DNA of 64,000 bases from Craterostigma plantagineum (GCA_027422505.1 JAPQWV010000001.1:6696001-6760000); one strand, 5' to 3'; positions 12,312 to 22,781 are shown, counted from the first letter of the stretch. Program-made: numbers and translations. The notes: generated by a model from the sequence alone, not told the origin.

Positions 12312-12589
12312 CATCACGGGCGAAGCCACAATTCTTTGACTTTTCGATCAGGCTTCCGCAAGTTTAGGCGAGAAAGCAGCGTATGATCTCAGGAGCCTTG
12401 ACGAATCAACTATTAATTATGATCCGTCAAGGCATCCGGAGACCACACGTTGCTAACTTACTTGCACTTACCGAAACCCCTCTTCTTCGTAATCTTGTTC
12501 CCTATAAAAAAAATGCATAAACATGATTTACATTATAAGTTTAATTTTTAAAAAAAAAGAACAAGAAGTAATTATACAAATATTTACTT

Positions 12590-12880
12590 ATCTTTTTTCG
12601 GGCTTCGTCGTGACTCGTCGTAATATAATAGGCTTGTTCAAATAAATTAGTACCTGGAAATAACAATTCATTAGTTAGCCAATAAACATAATAAATATTT
12701 GTACGCAAAAAAAAAATATAAGAGTTGAATACTTATCTTTTTCGGGCTTCGTCGTTAGGTTTGTTCAAATAAATTAGTACCTGAAAATAACAATTCATTA
12801 GTTAGCACTATAAACATAAAAATATTTGTATGCAAAAAAATATAAGAGTTGGATACTTATCTTTTTTTGGACTTGTTTGT
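12590..12880. repeat. Direct repeats of about 140 bp in the hAT interior
   Basis: CTTATCTTTTTTCGGGCTTC, then GTTCAAATAAATTAGTACCT and AACAATTCATTAGTTAGC, occur near 12590-12690 and again near 12735-12815. A third partial copy starts near 12856. No coding content seen. Confidence 0.6.
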
Positions 12881-12911
12881 TGATGTGGAGTCCCGGCCTC
12901 GCCGAATGCCT

Positions 12912-13435
12912 CTAATAATCCTCGCCGTCGCCGCCGTTGCCTCCGCTTGTCTCCGTGCCGGTGGTGTCCTCGAAAAGGTCGTCGGGCGAGTCGCTGGCAC
13001 GCTCATCTTGGGTGCGATACTCGGCTCGAGTCCAATCGTCGAGAAGACATTGGTACTCGAGGTTGTCGACACTCAAGTTCGAACGCTTCTCGCTCAAGGT
13101 CAAACCGCCCATGCTAAAAGCATGCTCCACCACGACGGTCGAGACCGGGACGGCAAGGATCTCCCGAGCGAGACGGCGGTTTGCGTAGGCGCTTCGCTCT
13201 CCGGATCCTCCTCCACCTCCGTATGTTGCGCGGCATGTGAGCTTGCTCCCGGCGATGGTTCGAAACCGACCGGCTCCTCGTTCAAGTCACCGCCGAGCAC
13301 GTCGGCGAGATCCAAGAACTCGTTCGGATCGTATTGTTGGTAGTCATCTTGCGATGAACTACCAACGACTTGCTTCCCTTTGCTGGCCCTCGATGCACGA
13401 TCACGAGAACCACGTCGACCACCACCACGATCCAT
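12912..13435 (-). pseudogene. hAT transposase remnant: N-terminus fused to C-terminal dimerisation domain
   Basis: Read on the minus strand from 13435, an N-terminal segment starts MDRGGGRRGSRDRASR and is acidic later (DPNEFLDLADVLGG). Near 13160-13200 another frame takes over, reading RRLAREILAVPVSTVVVEHA and FSMGGLTLSEKRSNLS, then LDDWTRAEYR, and ends at 12912. The second part matches the hAT C-terminal dimerisation region (usual form: vPvSt..sEsaFStgGr.l...RssL). The zinc finger and DDE core that should lie between are missing. This is the classic structure of an internally deleted hAT. It is also frameshifted at the junction. Confidence 0.75.
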
Positions 13436-13489
13436 CTAAACACACGGACTACGAAAAATATGGTTAGATAAAAAACTAAAACGGCAATA

Positions 13490-14045
13490 CCAAGGGTCGG
13501 GGCTGCGGGGCTGCGGCGGCTGCGGGGGCTGCGGGGCTGCGGGGCTGCGGGGCTGCGGCGGGGCTGCGGTGGCTGCGGCGGGGCTGCGGCGGCTGGCGGG
13601 GCTGCGGCGGCTGCGGCGGCTGGCGGGGCTGCGGGGGCTGCGGGGCTGCGGCGGGGCTGCGGTGGCTGCGGCGGGGCTGCGGCGGCTGGCGGGGCTGCGG
13701 CGGCTGCGGCGGCTGGCGGGGCTGCGGCGGCTGCGGCGGCTGGCGCGGTGGTGGTGGTGGGCGACGGCGCGTGGCGGCGCGTGGTGGCGGGCGAGGTGGC
13801 GGGTGACGGCGCGTGGCGGCGCGTGGGGCTGGCGTGGTGGGGGCTGCCGGTCGGTGTAGTCGGCGGCGGCGGGAGGCGGTCGCCGGTCGGTGTAGTCGGC
13901 GGTGGCGGGAGGTGGAGGGCGGCGCCGGCGGGTCCCGGATGGGAGGTGGTGGCGGGCGAGGTGGCGGGCGGTGGGGGTGGCGTGGTGGCGGGCGGTGGGG
14001 GTGGCGCGGTGGCGGCCGGTGGCGGCGGCGGGAGGTGGTCGGCGG
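13490..14045. repeat. Extremely GC-rich GGGGCTGCGGCGG minisatellite
   Basis: About 550 bp almost free of A and T, in a window that is otherwise AT-rich. The first half repeats GGGGCTGCGGCGGCTGC-type units; the second half repeats GGTGGCGGGCGAGGTGGCG-type units. Long Pro/Ala-rich or Gly/Arg-rich frames on both strands are artefacts of this composition. Confidence 0.85.
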
Positions 14046-14052
14046 CGGGGCG

Positions 14053-14190
14053 GGTGAGACTGTGAGAGACAGAGAGAGAGAGCGAGGGACAGAGACAGAG
14101 AGAGATAGCGAGAGACATAGAGAGATAGCGAGAGAGACAGAGAGAGAGTGCGAGAGAGAGAGAGAGACTGAGTGAGGAGAGGAGAGTGAG
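14053..14190. repeat. GAGA-rich microsatellite
   Basis: Interrupted (GA)n and (GACA)n run directly after the GC-rich minisatellite. Confidence 0.85.
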
Positions 14191-14231
14191 ACAGAGAGAT
14201 GTATTTAAAAAGTTTTTTTTTTTGCCCGTTG

Positions 14232-14298
14232 TAACCGGCGGTTTGTCCGGTTAACCGCCGGTTAGCCGGATGAACCGCCGGTTACAACGGCTATTTTA

Positions 14299-14330
<32 letters not shown>

Positions 14331-14580
14331 TAAATTTCAACGGCGGCAATTTCAAAATTTGAATTTTAAATTTTTTTTTTTAAAAAATGGATAACCGCCG
14401 GTTGACCGCCTAACCGGCGGTTTTCAACCGGCGGTTTGCGGTTGGTCAAATCGACCAACCGCCCCGTAACCGGCCGTTTGCGGTTGCCGGTTACGGTTGT
14501 TGCCGGTTACGGTTACAAACCGTAACCGGCGGTTCCGGAACCGGCGGTTGGACGGTTCAACCGCCGGTTACGGCTAATTT
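14232..14580. repeat. Right subterminal CCGCCGGTT array of the hAT
   Basis: More than a dozen CCGCCGGTT, CCGGCGGTT or TTGCCGGTTACGG words. Mirrors 11672-11845. Confidence 0.75.
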
Positions 14581-14792
14581 TGGGCATGTCTAACGACGAC
14601 CGGCTGGACGAGGTGAAGGACTACGCCTGGGGTAAGGCAGTCCATTCTTTCCTGATGAAGTCAATCTTGCAAATCCACAATACGTAAAAGGGTGCACCCT
14701 CGGATTATTGGTAAGTCAGTCATTCCTAGTTTAATGTGTGTCCTTCATATGTGAGTTCTTCACTTTTGCATGTTGTAACTGTATTTTCGGGT

Positions 14793-15783
14793 TTGGGTTT
14801 ATGAGCACGCTCCCCGACTGGGTAAAGCTCTATTGATTGCAGGCATGCCTCATTTCACGAGGTGGCGGCCAGCCGAACAAGAAATGGAGCAAGCTATTGA
14901 GTTGTTGAATGAAGATGAGGTGGTAAACCCGATCTATGTGTGGCGGAACGAGTATGAGGCGTTCTGCACATTAACCGACAACGTGAGGATTCCTACTTTC
15001 GAGAGGACGGACACGAAGTCTACCAAGGAGGAACCTTACACATCTAAGGAGAAATCCGAGGAGAAAGCTGTTGGTGACGAGGGTGCTCGTACAGAGAAAG
15101 CTAAGGAGAAAGTTGTTGGTGATGAGGGTGCTCGTATGGAGACTGAGCGGCTCGATGAGTTTGTGGCGCAAGATGTGGTGGTGGAGGATAAGGAAAAGGA
15201 AGTACCTGCATTTGATGTTGATCAAACTGTTGCTGAGGAGCGTGCTCGTATGAAAGTTGAGCTGCAGGATGCTCATGTGGAGCAAGCTGCTGTGGTGGAG
15301 GATGCAGCTGTAAAAGCTGTTGGTGATGAGTGTGCTCTTCTTGAAACTGAGCGGCATGACGTTCATGTGGAGCAAACTGTTGCTGAGGCAGAAGCTGTTG
15401 CTGTGGTGGCTGAGGAGCAAGCCGTTGCTGTGGTGGAGGAGCAAGTTGTTGCTGTGGTGGCTGAGGAGCGAGCCATTGCTGTGGTGGCTGAGGAGCGAGC
15501 TGTTGCTGAGATGCAGCGGGAGCAAGCTGCGTCGAGGTGGATGCAACAGTAAAAGCTGTAGTTGATATAGTGTTGAAGTCGTACACTATTGCGCAAGGGT
15601 GCAAAAGGAGCAACAAAAGAGGGACCGTTCGAGGTGTTCGATATCTCATCGGGTAAAAAGTTGGATCCTCCCGCAGAGATGTACACCGACACGCTCGATA
15701 GAGATTTTGAGGTAAAAGCATCCCTATCCCCGAAGGAGAAAGAGATCGTAGATTGCTTCATTGCAAACGCCAACTTCAAGTAA
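14793..15783 (+). pseudogene. Middle exons of the MULE A DUF1985/Ulp1 gene, with acidic repeats
   Basis: An open stretch reads YEHAPRLGKALLIAGMPHF, then TRWRP, the usual continuation of DUF1985 proteins. A long low-complexity acidic region follows, to 15552, built from repeats such as VGDEGAR and AVAVVAEEQ. The frame breaks near 15540-15600. From 15589 a frame reads GPFEVFDISSGKK and then SLSPKEKEIVDCFIANANF, ending at a GTAAGT donor at 15784. That part resembles the linker just before the Ulp1 catalytic domain in related transposon proteins. DUF1985, linker and Ulp1 parts were probably one multi-exon gene. No intact reading frame remains. Confidence 0.6.
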
Positions 15784-17750
15784 GTTGTTCGATTATGTTT
15801 TAGATGCAGTGTTATTATTTTTATCTTTGAATTCATTGCAAATGAATTTTCGTTGTATGGGATGAAGTGTAAAATATGCCTAAGAGGGGGGTGGATTAGG
15901 CAATAAAAAAATTGGCTTGTTCTTTTTTGAAAAATACTTTTCTTTAAGAAGATATTTGCAAAGTATGTAATTTCCCAGAAATCAGTACGAGTATCAAAGT
16001 TATCTCCCTAACCCTGTTTCAAAATATCACGTTAGTTTCATAAATGATTTCTACAATATCACCTAGATATTAGCGCGCGTTCCGGGTTTGTCTCACAGAA
16101 AGTAAATAGCAGAAAGTAAAGTGAGACGAGATTTTTATACAGGTTATATCCCCAACTGGGGTTTACTCCTGTCCTTGGGGTGTGATCTCCACAAGAGTTC
16201 CAATCAATCACTAAGTGTTACCGGTTACACTATGGTTGACCCGTACACAACCGAAGCACTATGCACACCAGACCTCGTTCTAGGCTGACGAACGCCAAGT
16301 TTCGATCCACGTCGTTTACCCAGGAAACCTATTCCCCGACTGGATGCAGCTTGCTACCGAAGGGCCACCGAATCCAAAAAATTCGTCCCTCCACGTGCGT
16401 AAGACTCCACTCGTGCTCCTTTGTGCGCTCACACGTCCGAAGACTAAGGTTTTTAGGATTTGGAGTTTCTAAGGATCGCTCAAAGGATACAGATTCGCAA
16501 ATGAAAGCTCAACCACAAACTACGAATGAATCGCAAATTAACGCTCAATCACTCTAAAGAATTCGACAGCTTGTGTGTCCGTTGTGTACTCTTCAATCGT
16601 GAAGTGTTCTCTTCTATATAGACCCACGAATAGCTTCTACACTTCACAAGGAATGTTAAGCACAGAATACATAAGAAAAAGCTTAGTAATCACGTGCATT
16701 AACTCAAGAAATCATGCCAAGAATAAACCAATTAAGCTCAACGGTCAACATGAATTCCTACCATAATTACCACAGATTAACATTCATTCCACGGTAATCT
16801 CATCCATTTGTCAGCATATTCCATATATATACCACTCAGCATATTATCAACGGTAAGCTCAATAAATTGATTGCTTTCCCAAAATATGATACCCAATTCG
16901 CACAGAGAAAAATTTGATCTACTGAGTATAATGCAAAGCATACTTTCCATGTATGGTGATCTCATCCGATTTTAGCACATTCCATAAATAAACTCAATCA
17001 GCATCTTACCACATATAAGCCCAATCAATTAATCACTTTCCATAATATAAATCCTAAGTCGCACATGGAAAGCAGGATCATGATTCAGTGGCGGAGCCAG
17101 AGCACTCAATGGGTGGGGTCCAGTCTAATTGGACCCCACACCCTATATTTTGAAAAAATTTCAATGGGGTCCCTATAGTGTAAAATTTTTCAATTTTGGT
17201 CCCCCACTAAAAAATTTATACAAAATTACTAATAAAAAAAAAAAATTTCAGTGGGGTCCAAGGACCCCACTGGCCCTTTAGTAGCTCCGCCTCTGTCATG
17301 ATTCCCTCATTTAAGAGTCACATAATATCGCACTCAACGGATATATCATTGATATTCTTTCCTAAAATAGATCAATCACGTTTCAGCTCAATCAGAATAT
17401 CTTTTCCATATATACAGCATAGTCATTCATACCCGGGTGATCACATCGATATTATTTCCTAAAATAACTCAATCTTGCAGACAGTTTGCATTTCACTTAA
17501 CATGATATATTTTCCATATATAGCACGCAACGAGATTCCATTCATACGAAAACGTTCATAACCAGGTGATCACATTAATATTTCAGTTAAGCAAAAGATC
17601 ACACATATTCTATTTTCTTAACAGTTTAATCACATTTAAGCGCTTAATCGAACACTTTCACATACTTAAACATCACATAACATGCATATCGAGTTTCTAA
17701 TTTGTACCCCACAATTTACATAATTACTTGGAATAATCAAAACTCTCATA
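15784..17750. other. Intron of the Ulp1 gene filled with unclassified repeat DNA
   Basis: From about 15877 (TGTAAAATATGCCTAAGAGG...) to about 17710 the sequence changes character and has no coding match. About 16700-17700 repeats weak, diverged units with words such as TTTCCATATATA, GCTCAATCA and CGATATTATTTCC. It looks like an inserted non-coding element, but I found no matched ends or target duplication. The hAT MITE at 17086-17295 lies inside it. Confidence 0.4.
17086..17295. mobile_element. hAT-type MITE, 210 bp
   Basis: Ends CAGTGGCGGAGCCAG and, inverted, CAGAGGCGGAGCTAC. Perfect 8-bp duplication TCATGATT at 17078-17085 and 17296-17303. The interior repeats GTGGGGTCC words near both ends. 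Confidence 0.9.
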
Positions 17751-17771
17751 ACCGTTTGGACCAAAAAGGTC

Positions 17772-18531
17772 TACATGGGAGGACAACATCCACCGTCTAA
17801 ACGGGTTTCATTTGGTGAAAATGGTCAAGGGGAATGCTATTGCATTTGATGTTATAGATGCATGGTTTAAATACCTGATGTTGGTGGCTCCCAACTCCGG
17901 CACGTACTTCCTTTCTTCCGATGTTTAGGTGAGTTGATTTCATCGAATATCATGTTTTTTATTTTGTGGGAGTTTACTAAAACTTTGACTAATTCTCAGC
18001 AAATTGAGGGTGTGTTGTCAAGACCGGGCAAGCGTCTCCAGGTAGGAACCAAAAACGGTATGGAGACATTGTTGGAAAAATTGTCTCCTATTACTCAGAC
18101 CGAGTTAGAGCATTTTTGCAAGATCGTACAGTCTGAATGCAAGTTTGTTGCGCTGCCATTGAACAATCACAATCATTGGCATTTGCTTGTACTCGACGTC
18201 GAAAATAGATCTTGGCAGCATTATAATTCGATGAGAGGGCCGACTGGAACAGCTGTTGCAAACCGTTGTGTAAGTTCGATTTGTAAATAAATTGTTTCGG
18301 TTGTTTCTTCGTTGAACGTGATTCGCTTATTATTATGTTATAGGCGCTTGCACTTGGACACTATTTGAAGCATGTGGGGTTGGATAAGAAGTTTGCTTCG
18401 CCGGTCCTGCCTAAGATCTGTCGCCAGCAAGCCATGGATAGCTTGGATTGTGGCCCGTGGTTTGCATGTTTGGGTACGCATTGTTGAAAGATGATGTTGA
18501 TAAAATTATGTCAGTTTTAGATTCACTATAA
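17772..18531 (+). pseudogene. Ulp1-type (C48) cysteine peptidase of MULE A
   Basis: Exon a (about 17772-17928) reads NIHRLNGFHLVKMVKGNAIA, then FKYLMLVAPNSGTYFLSSDV, and has TAG exactly at its GT donor. Exon b (18000-18269, AG before and GTAAGT after) carries the catalytic His in NHWHLLVLDVE and HYNSM where most Ulp1 enzymes have a YDS motif. Exon c (18344-18531) carries the catalytic Cys in MDSLDCGP. Just after DCG one base is missing: the next frame reads VVCMFGYALLKDDVDKIM, the expected C-terminus, and ends at TAA 18529-18531. Ulp1 enzymes cleave SUMO or similar isopeptide bonds. Transposon-borne relatives have no proven substrate. Inference: broken copy, with Asp-to-Asn either a lesion or a family trait. 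Confidence 0.8.
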
Positions 18532-19389
18532 TATATAGATTCACGAAGGTTTAGATAAAAATATGTTAGTTTAGGTTATGATTTTCGTGGAGGTTATGTT
18601 GGAATTGAAGAAGTTGAAGTATAGAGTATGTAAAACAAGTAGCACTCTTATTGAGAGGATGATTATGCTTCTACGAATTGATTCTACTTACACAAAATGG
18701 GAAGATACGATCTGTTAGTTGTTATTTTACAGTCCAAATGGTCGACCTAACATGAGCGATTCAACAAAGTTAATGACATCTTCAATTAATCTTAAATGTA
18801 AACCCTATATTGTTTACTGATTTCGGGCAGTAACAGTTCAACGTATAAATAGTAACAATTTAACGACATAAATAACCAGACGAGAACAATTAGGTAACAG
18901 GTCGACACTCGACGAGTAACAGATAACGCTGGTGCAATAACAATTTAATATGTAATTAGTTTAGTTTATGATTTTCAAATTTTATATTGTAAACACGCTA
19001 AAGTCACTATAGTATATAAATTCGCGAAGTTTTAGATAAGAAAGATATTAGTTTAGGTTATGATTTTCGTGGAGGTTATTGTTTACTGATTTTAGGCAGT
19101 AACAGTTCAATGTATAACTAGTAACAAATTTACACATACCGAGTAACAGATAATCTACGCTTGATTTTATTTACTCTCCCGCCCAAAATTCATCTCATGA
19201 TGGTTTTCCCGCCAGAAGCTTCAACGCCAATTTAGTAACAGATGTAGGCAACGTGGTAACAAAAATGCACATACTAGTAATAGAACCTGAAAATTTTACA
19301 AAACCCGCCAATGCGAAAAAAATACACCACACTTTCCTCTAAACCCCATTTCAACAAGAAAAATCATCTCTCTTCTTCATTTACTGCCG
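18532..19389. repeat. Intergenic spacer of MULE A with duplicated segments and AGTAACA words
   Basis: A block ending TTAGGTTATGATTTTCGTGG occurs at 18520-18597 and again at 19001-19079. A second block, TGTTTACTGATTT then GGCAGTAACAGTTCAA, occurs at about 18811 and 19080. AGTAACA or GTAACAG words are frequent between them. Probably holds the promoter of the transposase gene. Confidence 0.55.
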
Positions 19390-21695
19390 TTGACAGTATC
19401 CATGGTCCCCACTATGTCAAGAATACAAGATTCGATTCTTGCACTTTGTGCTTGTAAAAGCGAATTTTTTTTGTTGGAGGTAAGAGAAACATCATCTTTA
19501 ACAGACCTCTTATTACTAGTTACTCAGCGTTTCTCAGATGTCGATAGTAGCTCCATCTCCTTGAGATACAAATCACCTCTTAACAACACCACTATGCAAT
19601 TGTTATGGATAGTGATGTGAAGTTCATGGTGAGGTTGCACCACGAGCTAAAAATGAAGGTCATTGACTTGATTGTATCTGAACACGGGAATACAACTGAG
19701 GATATGCCATCTCAGGTCGGGCCATCTCAGGGTGAATGTCGAGTTCTCGCGAATGCGAAGTCAGTCGACTTTTGGATTCGCTGCATTGAGGGTGAAGGGC
19801 AAGTCTTTGAGGGTGAAGGGCAAGTCTTTGAGTTTCAGAGCAATCTTAAGAGGTATGTTGTTGCGAGCAGAAAGTCTTTCAAGTATATAAAAATGAAGCT
19901 AAGAAGATCATCGTAGTATGCAACGTCGATGAATGTAGATGGAGGATATACGCAGCTCACCGGCAATGTGATGGTATGTTTAGCATAAAATACAGCAACA
20001 TCAACCACACTTGCGGTGAATCCAGTTTACTAATGAGAGACCACCCAAAAGCCGATGCAAAATTGGTTGCCGAGTTGGTTCAGCCGAAGCTGAGCACGGA
20101 GCCTCTCTACAAGCCACGCACTATGAAGAATGATATGTTGCAGGAATACGGGGTTGCAATACCATACCACCAAGCTTGGTCAGCGAAGGAAATAGCCTTA
20201 AAAATATTCATGGGATTCAAAGAGGTTCGTATGATAAATTAAGGTGGTATTGCAATGTTGTGCTTTGAACAAATCCAGGTTCATTTGCAGATTGTGAACT
20301 TCATCCTGAAACAAACAAATTTAGGAGAATGTTTGTGAGTTTCAATGCGTGTATAATTGGATTTATAAGGGGTGTAGACCACGACTCTTTCTTGATGGTA
20401 CACAAATCAAAAATAAGCACAAAGGGTCCTTACTTACTGTTGTGTCAAAAGATGAAAATGATGGATCGTTTACTGTTGCTTTCGCAGGTTGTTATTTCCT
20501 TACAATAATTTGTTATTTTTGTAGCTTTTTTCGTTATTATCTATTCATAATTTGTTACTGCACAGTGACTGATGCAGAAACATCCCCTAACTGGGAGTGG
20601 TTTCTTTTGAAACTGAGGCACCTCTTATGCTATTATGGAAGAGACAACTTCAGAGATTATACAATTTTTCCCGATCGGCATGAAGAATTGGTTCAAGGCG
20701 TTCCCTCAGTATTTCCAGGGTCTCACCATGCATATTGTTTAAGACATGTCATCGACAATTTCAAGACTGAGATACATTACCATGTATTGTTGTTTCTAGA
20801 CTCATTTCAGTTATTTGTTAGTGATGTATTGATATTTCAGACGAGGGTTTTGTTTTTTCCACTATCTGTTCAGGTCTTGCGAAAGTACCCATATAAGAAC
20901 AAAAAAAATTGGACAACAAAGTTCAAGAAGGCAGCTTACTCTCCTTACTTGGAGGATTTCAGACAATTTCTTAAGGAAGTTCAAACGGCATTTCCCGCAC
21001 ATTCAAACTTCATAGGAAGACGTATCCTAATTGTTGGGCTAACTCCTTATTTCGCGGGCAATAGATGGGGAATAATTGACAACAACATTGCGGTAAGTTG
21101 GAATAATTGGGTTCGTGAGGCTAGGGCTCTACCTATAGTTAGTTTGGTCGATGAGATAAGACGGAAGACAATGATCATGATGAACGACAAACGCACGGAA
21201 GCACACCAATAGCTCGGCCGTTTGTGTACGAAGCCGGAGAAGAAGCTAAAATTAAGCATCGATGAATCTCGAACGTTGGAGGTCGATAGGTCTGGTGGGT
21301 GGCAGTTCGAGGTTTCAGAAAACGGGATCAAATATGCCGTATATTTAAACAACAAGAGATGTTCTTGCCGACACTTCGATTTACAGGGGCTTCCGTGTAA
21401 GCATGCATGCGCGTGCATTCTTTCAATGGGACTTTCTCCATATGAGTTCTGCGACAGCTATTACAGTTTGGCAAAATACCGAGAGGCATACCAAGGTTCT
21501 ATAAATCCAATTCCTTCTAATTTCGCAATTGAAAATCCTATAACCGAAGACGTCGTGGAACCAGACGTTCAAAGACACCCAGGCCGTCCACGATCTAAAA
21601 GAATTCCTTCACAAGTTCAAGACACTCGTCCACTCAAGTGTGGAAGATGTAAAAGGGTCGGGCACAATCGCCGAACATGCAAGGAAGCAATTTAA
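19390..21695 (+). pseudogene. mudrA-type MULE transposase, decayed
   Basis: In order: an N-terminal PB1-like stretch; DSDVKFMVRLHHELKMKV; a MuDR DNA-binding domain (NVDECRWRIYA, then NHTC near 20010); the DDE region with FLDGTQIKNKHKGSLLTVV (first Asp near 20395), TIFPDRHEELV (second Asp) and YCLRHV; a SWIM zinc finger (CSCRHFDLQGLPCKHAC); and a CCHC knuckle (CGRCKRVGHNRRTC) just before the stop. Where MULE transposases normally have AES-[FW]-N for the catalytic Glu, this copy reads AVSWNNW. Lesions: frameshifts near 19610 and 19880, a switch near 20230, TGA near 20267, a frameshift near 20375 and an in-frame TAG at 21210. A 21-bp tandem duplication sits at 19787-19828. One or two introns (about 20490-20570 and 20790-20875) are likely. 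Confidence 0.9.
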
Positions 21696-21819
21696 CATTT
21701 GCAGTATTCTTTTTGTCTTTTTTGTCTATTTGATATCAATTTGTCCGTTTTGTCTAATTGATATCAATTGGTAAGTTTTTGGCTTCTCGTTGTGTAAGTA
21801 TTGGATGTTTCTGCCTGTA

Positions 21820-22740
21820 ATAACAAATTACGTGCACACAGTAACATTTCATACATAGATGGTAACAATTTGTTATAGATTAATAACGGTTTTGATACTC
21901 AGAGTAACAGATTTGATAACCTGAGTAGCTGTTTGGACACAGTAAAAATATACCCAAATTATTGGTGTCGACCGTATTTTCTCGAAATTAAAAGATGAAC
22001 GTCGGACGAACGTGCAAACAATGTGCCGAACCGAGCTGCCCATACTATGGGTACTTCGAATTTATACATATTACATGTAATCGTTGCCAAAAACGGCTTT
22101 GATTTCATCTTATTTTCGCAATTAGAACCCTACACGTAGTAACATTTAATTGTAGTGTAATAAAGGTTTTGGTAGACCTAGTAACGGGTTTGGTAGACGT
22201 AGTAACAGATTCGATAACCCAAGTAACAGTTTAGACACAGTAAAAATATACCCAAATTATTGGGTCGGCCGTATTTTCGCGAAATTAAAAGGTGAATGTC
22301 GACGAACGAGCAAACAATGTGCCGCACCGAGCTGACCATACTATGGGTACTTCGAATGTATACATATTAGATGTAATCGGTGCCAAAAATGCTTTGATTT
22401 CATCTTATTTTCGCATATTAGAACCCCAAATAGAAACATAAAAACTCACACAAATCTTACATCTTGCTTCGTCAATACCACAATACATCCTACCTTACAC
22501 GCCGAAATTGGTTGGTTATTAGGCATTCAAAATTTCGGAGCTCGATTCACTGTAAAAACAAGATTCGTAAAACAATATTTTCTGTCGATAACAATTTTCT
22601 GCATCGTAGTAAAAGATAAGGAATGGAAAATAACAGTTCACCAGAAGTTTATAACAATATAATCTAACGGCATAACAGAAAGTCGCCGGAAAATAACTAT
22701 TAGTTCAGTATGTTAGGAAGGGTATTTTCGTCAATATATA
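21820..22740. repeat. Right subterminal region of MULE A: two 296-bp repeats and AGTAACA words
   Basis: A segment running from ACAGTAAAAATATACCCAAA to about TTCGCA occurs at about 21939-22130 and again at 22236-22430. Its core ATGGGTACTTCGAATTTATA starts at 22047 and, with one change, at 22343: a period of 296 bp. The inverted core recurs seven times in MULE B. AGTAACA words fill the spaces. The block GAAGGGTATTTTCGTCA near 22715 is found inverted near the left end of MULE B. Confidence 0.8.
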
Positions 22741-22781
22741 CTTTTAATCCTTATCTATGCCATTTTGGTCATTTAAATTAA

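Larger units (their letters stand above)
11661..14592 (-). mobile_element. hAT element (2.9 kb, internally deleted) inside MULE A
   Basis: Termini are TAGACTTGCCC and, inverted at the right end, TAGACATGCCC (one mismatch in 11). The flanking duplication ACGACGAC is perfect at 11653-11660 and 14593-14600; 8 bp is the hAT length. Both subterminal regions are crowded with CCGCCGGTT words. The interior carries a minus-strand transposase remnant (12912-13435) in which the N-terminus is joined almost directly to the C-terminal dimerisation region. The catalytic centre is absent, so the element cannot move by itself. It also holds a hairpin block, ~140-bp direct repeats and a very GC-rich minisatellite. 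Confidence 0.9.
11109..14710 (+). pseudogene. DUF1985-like gene of MULE A, exon split by a hAT insertion
   Basis: The 5' part (11109-11660) begins MSKQPKGSNEGRAIP and contains FASFLRIVPCEIG, FSVLEFSVFMGL and, at its end, FEYDD. This fits the DUF1985 domain that accompanies Ulp1-type genes in plant transposons. The frame runs into the hAT at 11661. After the hAT and one copy of its 8-bp duplication (14601 onward) the same frame resumes as RLDEVKDYAWGKAV, a typical continuation of this family. About 15 codons later a one-base indel (14645-14662) shifts the frame to one reading ANPQYVKGCTLGLL up to a GTAAGT donor at 14711. Function of the family is unknown. The gene is dead through both the insertion and the indel. 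Confidence 0.75.

Noticed and set aside
13282..14118. Long Pro/Ala-rich open frame on the minus strand.
   Set aside because: It arises from the GC-rich minisatellite and the GA run, where few stop codons can occur on any frame. No start context or domain.
15877..17710. An LTR retrotransposon in the Ulp1 intron (starts TGTAAAATATGCC).
   Set aside because: No second LTR, no coding domain and no target duplication could be found, so it is left as unclassified repeat DNA.
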